The position numbers and the translations under genes were made by a program. Positions 59,389-64,000 of a stretch of DNA of 64,000 nt are shown here, one piece after another (within the stretch, counting starts at the first letter, position 1; each line of letters opens with the position of its first letter). The DNA lies in NCBI GenBank assembly GCA_964023275.1, contig OZ029919.1, forward strand, positions 5,991,950-6,055,949, given 5' to 3'. This DNA is from Norana najaformis. Taxonomy: Eukaryota; Annelida; Clitellata; Crassiclitellata; Hormogastridae. The notes under the pieces are model-generated. The model was given only the letters and a program-made list of their open reading frames with translations, did not search any database and had not been told where the DNA came from.

Positions 59389-62300
59389 ATGCCGTTGGTA
59401 GTAATGTGCGGTTTTCCTAGTTCTGGTAAAACGACCAGGGTCGCTGAGTTGAAAGCTTTTATGGAAGAGGCTAAGCAGATTAAAACGACCGTCGTTTCTG
59501 ACCACAGACCCGATGTTAAGAAAAATCGCGTGTATTCGGGTAGGAATGACTAAAATTAAAAATAACGTTTTGGTAATTTTTCAACCCATCGAGATTGCTG
59601 AGATATACTAGATTATTTCTGTCTACTATGATGCATCTGTATCTGTACTGTAGGCTAATAGATCGAGAATGAGAAATTAAGCGTAGTCCTCATTCGTAAT
59701 TATCGAAATTGCCATGAAATTTGTTAACGACATTTGCAAAAGCAAATTTGTCTCATCTTTAAGTTTTGAATGGGCCTGCACTTTTGATAGCGTGAAATCC
59801 GATAATACAGTTTTGCAGTCATTGATTTTGAGTTAAGGTCACCAAAGGCAAAAGGTCTTGAGACGATACTAAGGCAGATTTTATATGCAAAGTGTAAAAT
59901 TTTGACAGTTGTCAGTTTTTATTTTTAATTTAACTTGGCAATAATTGTGATTCAAGATTAGGAAGAATTCTAAAGATTTGATCAGATAGAAATTATTTTT
60001 GTAAGATTTTGCCTTAAATCATACTTGAAAGACCAATATGAAAACCGAAATTGTTGTGCTGCTTGACAGAATCATTGACAGAAAAGGAATTGAGAAGCAC
60101 GCTGAAATCAGATGTCCAACGGTAAAATAGAATTTATTATAATTTTATATTAACGTGACTCAGGTTTCGACGTGTCTTGTTGTTAGTTTGATGTTTTCTA
60201 TTATATTTGTGACTTTGGTGATATTTGTGTGGCTTACTCATTTCTGGTTGTAAGAAACTGGTAAAATTTCAGGTAATTTTATATAAACATAGAAGTTTGG
60301 AACATGGATTTCAATATTGTAAATTGTTTCATTACTTACTTGGAAAATGCAAGATTTGGATGTTCTAAGCTTAAAGATTAGATGAAAAACATAATGTGAC
60401 TAAGAGTATCACTACTCAGTCTCAGTGGAAGTTTGTTTGAGCAATTGTATTGTCATTTTTCTTCTCCAGGTTTATAAACAAGGAAGACGTTCTAATACTA
60501 GACTCATTGAATTACATCAAAGGTATGTGTTCATTTGTTTTAGATTGGCTGATTTTAGTGCATATGAGTTCCCTACTGTTTTATTTGATTTAGCCAGGTG
60601 TTTCATGACACAGTGGTCTAATCAATAGTGAGCCGGGTCTGCAGGTTCGAACCTATTGAACAGACTGTGTTACTACTCTGGGCTAGTTGTTTGTGAACAC
60701 ATGCACACTGATATCTATCGCCAAACAGTGGATTTTGGTACTGGCATCAGCTGGGAAGTAAATGGCAAGTCCTGCAACATGCTGGCACCATGTCCAGGAC
60801 CTTGGGATTCTTCCTTTGCCTGCTTAAGGGCCATGGAGCGGGAAATGAGTGCCTCCCAATGCTCCACATGGAGTGTAGGCGCTTTACTTGGTTGACTAAG
60901 TTACGCTTAAAATAGCATCTTTTATGTGCCTGATAAAAGTGCTACCTATGCTAGGCTAAATGATGTTAATGTCATGGGGGTCAGAATGTTCGTCAGTAAG
61001 CAAATAGTGCTCACTGATAACTAGAAGTCACTGCTGGCTGGCCCCCACCCACTTGCAGAGCCCAACTGATGGAGTCCCATCTTGAGTTAGCAGTTGATAC
61101 AACGTTCAACTGGACTGAGTTGTGTTGAAGATGATGAATGACAACTGCCAATGATGTCTGCAGTACACAATAGCACTACCTTCCAGCAGTCCGACGTAGA
61201 AGGCAGAAGACAGAGCTACCAGAAATCTCCCGAGTGGGACAGGCATTCACTGCCAGTCATAGAATGTACCCCTCCGTGGTTGAGACTCTCCCCGCTCTTC
61301 TGCCACTGAATCCAAGATTTCCCAATGACATAAACATTTAAATGGTGTAATTATTCTCAAGCCAAACTGTCTCAACTGATGCTTAAATATATGAATTGAA
61401 ATTGCACTCCTTTCTGAAACCTTTAAGTTTAACTACAGCTAGCTAAAGAATCATAACTGTACATCAAGAAATTGAAAATGTAAATTGAGGACTGTACTCT
61501 AGTGGCTGAGTTTATGTAGTCTTTGTTTTCAGTGTTTTTTATTCTGCCACATTTTGTAAAATTCAGGTTACAGATATGAACTATACTGCATAACAAAGTC
61601 TGCACAGACTCCTCATTGTCTGGTGAGTTCATTTTGTTTATTCTGTTCTTATTATGTGGTGTAATTACCGCTTGCTTTCCACTTTCCCTGACTTGTTGGA
61701 ATTTGATGGGACCTTGGATTATGGACTGTAGTTTCACCCTGAAGTGACCATCGTCTTGTGTGTTATGGTAATGGCAATAGATTAGATCATATTAGTTTAG
61801 ATAGAAGGCAGCAGTATAAATGTTAAAATTAGAGGTGGGCATTTAACGCTTTCCATACAACTCTTCTTTCACCTTGATCTGGCAATCAGTTTTTAGCTGA
61901 GTTTCATTGTTAAAGTAAATTTTAAAATTACATTGCAAGGTATGAGTGTGAATTTATTTGCTGGACAGACAGTTTCTTCTGGGAAACAAATTTCTGACGT
62001 ATGCTGGAAAAATTTAAGTATCACCGAAGTCTAACCACACTGCAGTGGTTTTGAGAAATGCTTGAAAGGTGCAATGTAAATGCCTGTTACATTACATTGC
62101 AGTACGATCTCAGAAATAGCTCCCATTTGCTCTAGTTAAATGTTACCAACATGAGCCACCACAGAAGAAGATGTGCCTGTTTAATTACAAACTTGTATAA
62201 TGAAGATATACTCTGCAAAGATGGTGATACTGTACAAAGAAACTAACATATTGAGCTAGCAGAAGTTCTGTACTTTGGTGTTAACTGTCACTATTATCAG

Positions 62301-64000
62301 AGTTTAATTATGATATGTTTGTATATTTGATTGTAGATACATTGCTGTGCTTCCAAAAGTGAAGCTTTTTCGTTCAATGAAAGCCGACCGGAGGAGGATC
62401 GCTACACTCTGGAAGTGTGAGACTTATTTCAAATCGTAATGTACAAGGCAGGTGGAATTAAGTGACGTCCTCATCAAGGAAATGGTTTGACGCAGGAACT
62501 TATTACCTCACAACCATTTGAAAGTTTTGTTCTTTAGTAGAAGAAGTAAAGAACCAGTAACAAAAACTGAAACCAGAACTTTAACCAGGCCATTTGGATT
62601 TTTCTGACTTTAACCTGTAGCTGGAAGATGTAATGTAATGAGAAGCTTTTATAGCTTCTTTTTAGCTTAGCAAATACATAGTGACTGATCAGTTACTGTA
62701 CTTGTCTCGCAGTACAAGTTTGCGCGTTGAAACCTCCCGTTAAATAGATTTTTGCTGGTTTTAAGCAAGGTTAAGTGCCTTAAGTCTTTAACTTGCATCA
62801 GTTGTCATATAGCTGCTATAAAATTATAAGAAAAAAGAAATTTATAAATTTTAATGACTGACTTTGGAAGACATGACTGAAGACAATAGACTATTCTCTA
62901 ACAAGGAATGACTGAATAAAGGAGAAATTCTGTAAATGGTTTAATGGGATTGTATGTCATTGTGTTTTAGTTTTGACGGTCTAGTAATGAGGTTTGAGAC
63001 TCCAGATTCCCGCAATCGTTGGGATTCTCCTGTTTTTACTGTTCTCCCTCATGACGAACTGCCAAAAGAACAGATTTATGAGGCGCTTTTCCTTCGAAAA
63101 CCTCCGCCACCAAATCTTTCAACTCTTCCAGTACGTTCTCCTGTGATGCCGAGTCACTGTTTGAACATCTTATACTTGATGACTTTGGACAGTTTTTCAG
63201 ACTGGAAAATCTAGGCATTAAAATGTACTCAAATCAAGTTATGGTAGACAGTGCAGAGGTCTTTTTACTTTCTTATCTGTTTTGTTGTTGTAAATTTGCA
63301 GCAGCCGTTGTCAGACACAAACTTAATGCATGAAATGGACAAGATTACTCAGTCCGTAATATTGGTGAGTATAAAAAGATAGGTTTGCTGTTTGTTTACA
63401 GTGGAAACTTCTTATAATCACTGCCTTTGAGAGTAATATCAAATACCATATTACAATGAGGTTACACTATAATGCAGTCTGTTTCCAAAGCCTATTATTT
63501 TGGGATCTATATCACAAACTGTGTTGTATCAGAATTTGGTTTATAGTGTTGCATGTAAAGTACATTTCAGTGTTCACGTACAGTGCTTCAGTAAATCTAA
63601 TCTAATATAATGACTTCTATAGCAGTGTTTTCATAATGCCCAAGGCATCAATCGATGGTCGCTTCAGGTCAAACTGCAATCTGAAATCATAATCCATTGG
63701 AGAGGCTCGGTTGAATTCTAATGGGTCTGATAGGTCAGATATAATGCTGTCATGTTTCATATTTCTTTGCCTTACCAAATGCTCTACAGTTGTGAATATT
63801 GGTATTACAGACTAGAATTGCAGGCTCTGATGCCCCTTTGAGGACACAGGTGTGTATTAAATGCGCAATTACTGTATCTTACCTTACTTTACCTAAGGGT
63901 TAGGGTTACCTTACATTACCTTACCTTAACTGGATATTGTGTGATGTTTTGTTTCTGAAGTCTGTCTGTGAAGCTCAGAAGACTGGTGTTCCTGGTGATT
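59389..64000 (+). CDS. KTI12: KTI12, Elongator-associated P-loop protein (3' truncated by window)
   Basis: Exons: 59389-59539, 60070-60121, 60470-60522, 61567-61622, 62337-62416, 62971-63130, 63302-63364, 63961-64000 (continues off the window). Phases join; about 218 residues are visible. KTI12 binds tRNA with an ATPase domain resembling PSTK and promotes Elongator-dependent wobble uridine modification. Seen: P-loop GFPSSGKT (8-15); DVLILDSLNYIKG; YRYELYC; NESRPEEDRY; LVMRFETPDSRNRWDSPVF, a KTI12 signature; and EAQKTGVPGD near the window edge. The start ATG begins MPLVVMCGFP as in the family; a strong acceptor (TTTATTTTTTAG) lies 17 bases upstream, so a 5'UTR intron is likely. The gene is head-to-head with FAM210A. 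Human KTI12 is, as far as I recall, a single exon; here it is split at least seven times. Confidence 0.94.
60590..60895 (+). mobile_element. tRNA-like SINE in KTI12 intron
   Basis: ACAGTGGTCTAATCAATAGT and GCAGGTTCGAACCTATTG resemble A and B boxes; part of the body (GAAATGAGTGCCTCCCAATG) resembles 17380-17410. No proper cloverleaf. Confidence 0.5.

Overview
This is AT-rich, intron-rich nuclear DNA from a non-vertebrate metazoan. The gene set (MCM9, GID8, an ARHGAP39/Vilse-type RhoGAP, FAM210A, KTI12), short exons with GT-AG introns, tRNA-headed SINEs, decayed non-LTR LINE tails, long TA, GA and GACA microsatellites, and interstitial TTAGGG-like repeats all point that way. I cannot name the species; a marine invertebrate is a guess. 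Introns and intergenic DNA carry the same repeat families, so most long open frames outside the genes are low-complexity or repeat translations. Layout: 1-8.9 kb is a repeat field with microsatellites, a 2.75 kb large inverted repeat, a 221 bp foldback transposon sitting in a SINE, and several LINE fragments; I see no host gene there. From 22.7 down to 8.9 kb (minus strand) lies a 19-exon gene whose conceptual protein (about 771 aa) joins a degenerate Nudix domain, an EF-hand region with one canonical loop and a complete PPP-family Ser/Thr phosphatase domain. This is the most unusual item in the window. At 25.7 kb is an orphan transmembrane exon that could be its N-terminal anchor. At 26.5-29.6 kb (minus) is MCM9, here in one uninterrupted reading frame. 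At 32.5-35.4 kb (minus) is GID8, a subunit of the CTLH E3 ligase. At 43.6-53.9 kb (plus) is an ARHGAP39-like MyTH4-RhoGAP gene for which I find no WW exons. At 56.1-57.8 kb (minus) is FAM210A-like, with its first exon not found. At 59.4 kb to the window edge (plus) is KTI12, cut off in its eighth visible exon. The genes are ordinary eukaryotic single units, not an operon. Functionally they cover DNA repair (MCM9), ubiquitin ligation (GID8), Rho signalling (ARHGAP39), mitochondrial biology (FAM210A), tRNA wobble modification through Elongator (KTI12), and a probable calcium- and nucleotide-responsive phosphatase of unknown role. Exon edges were set by hand from GT-AG sites, phase continuity and family resemblance; most are phase-consistent, but no transcript evidence was available.
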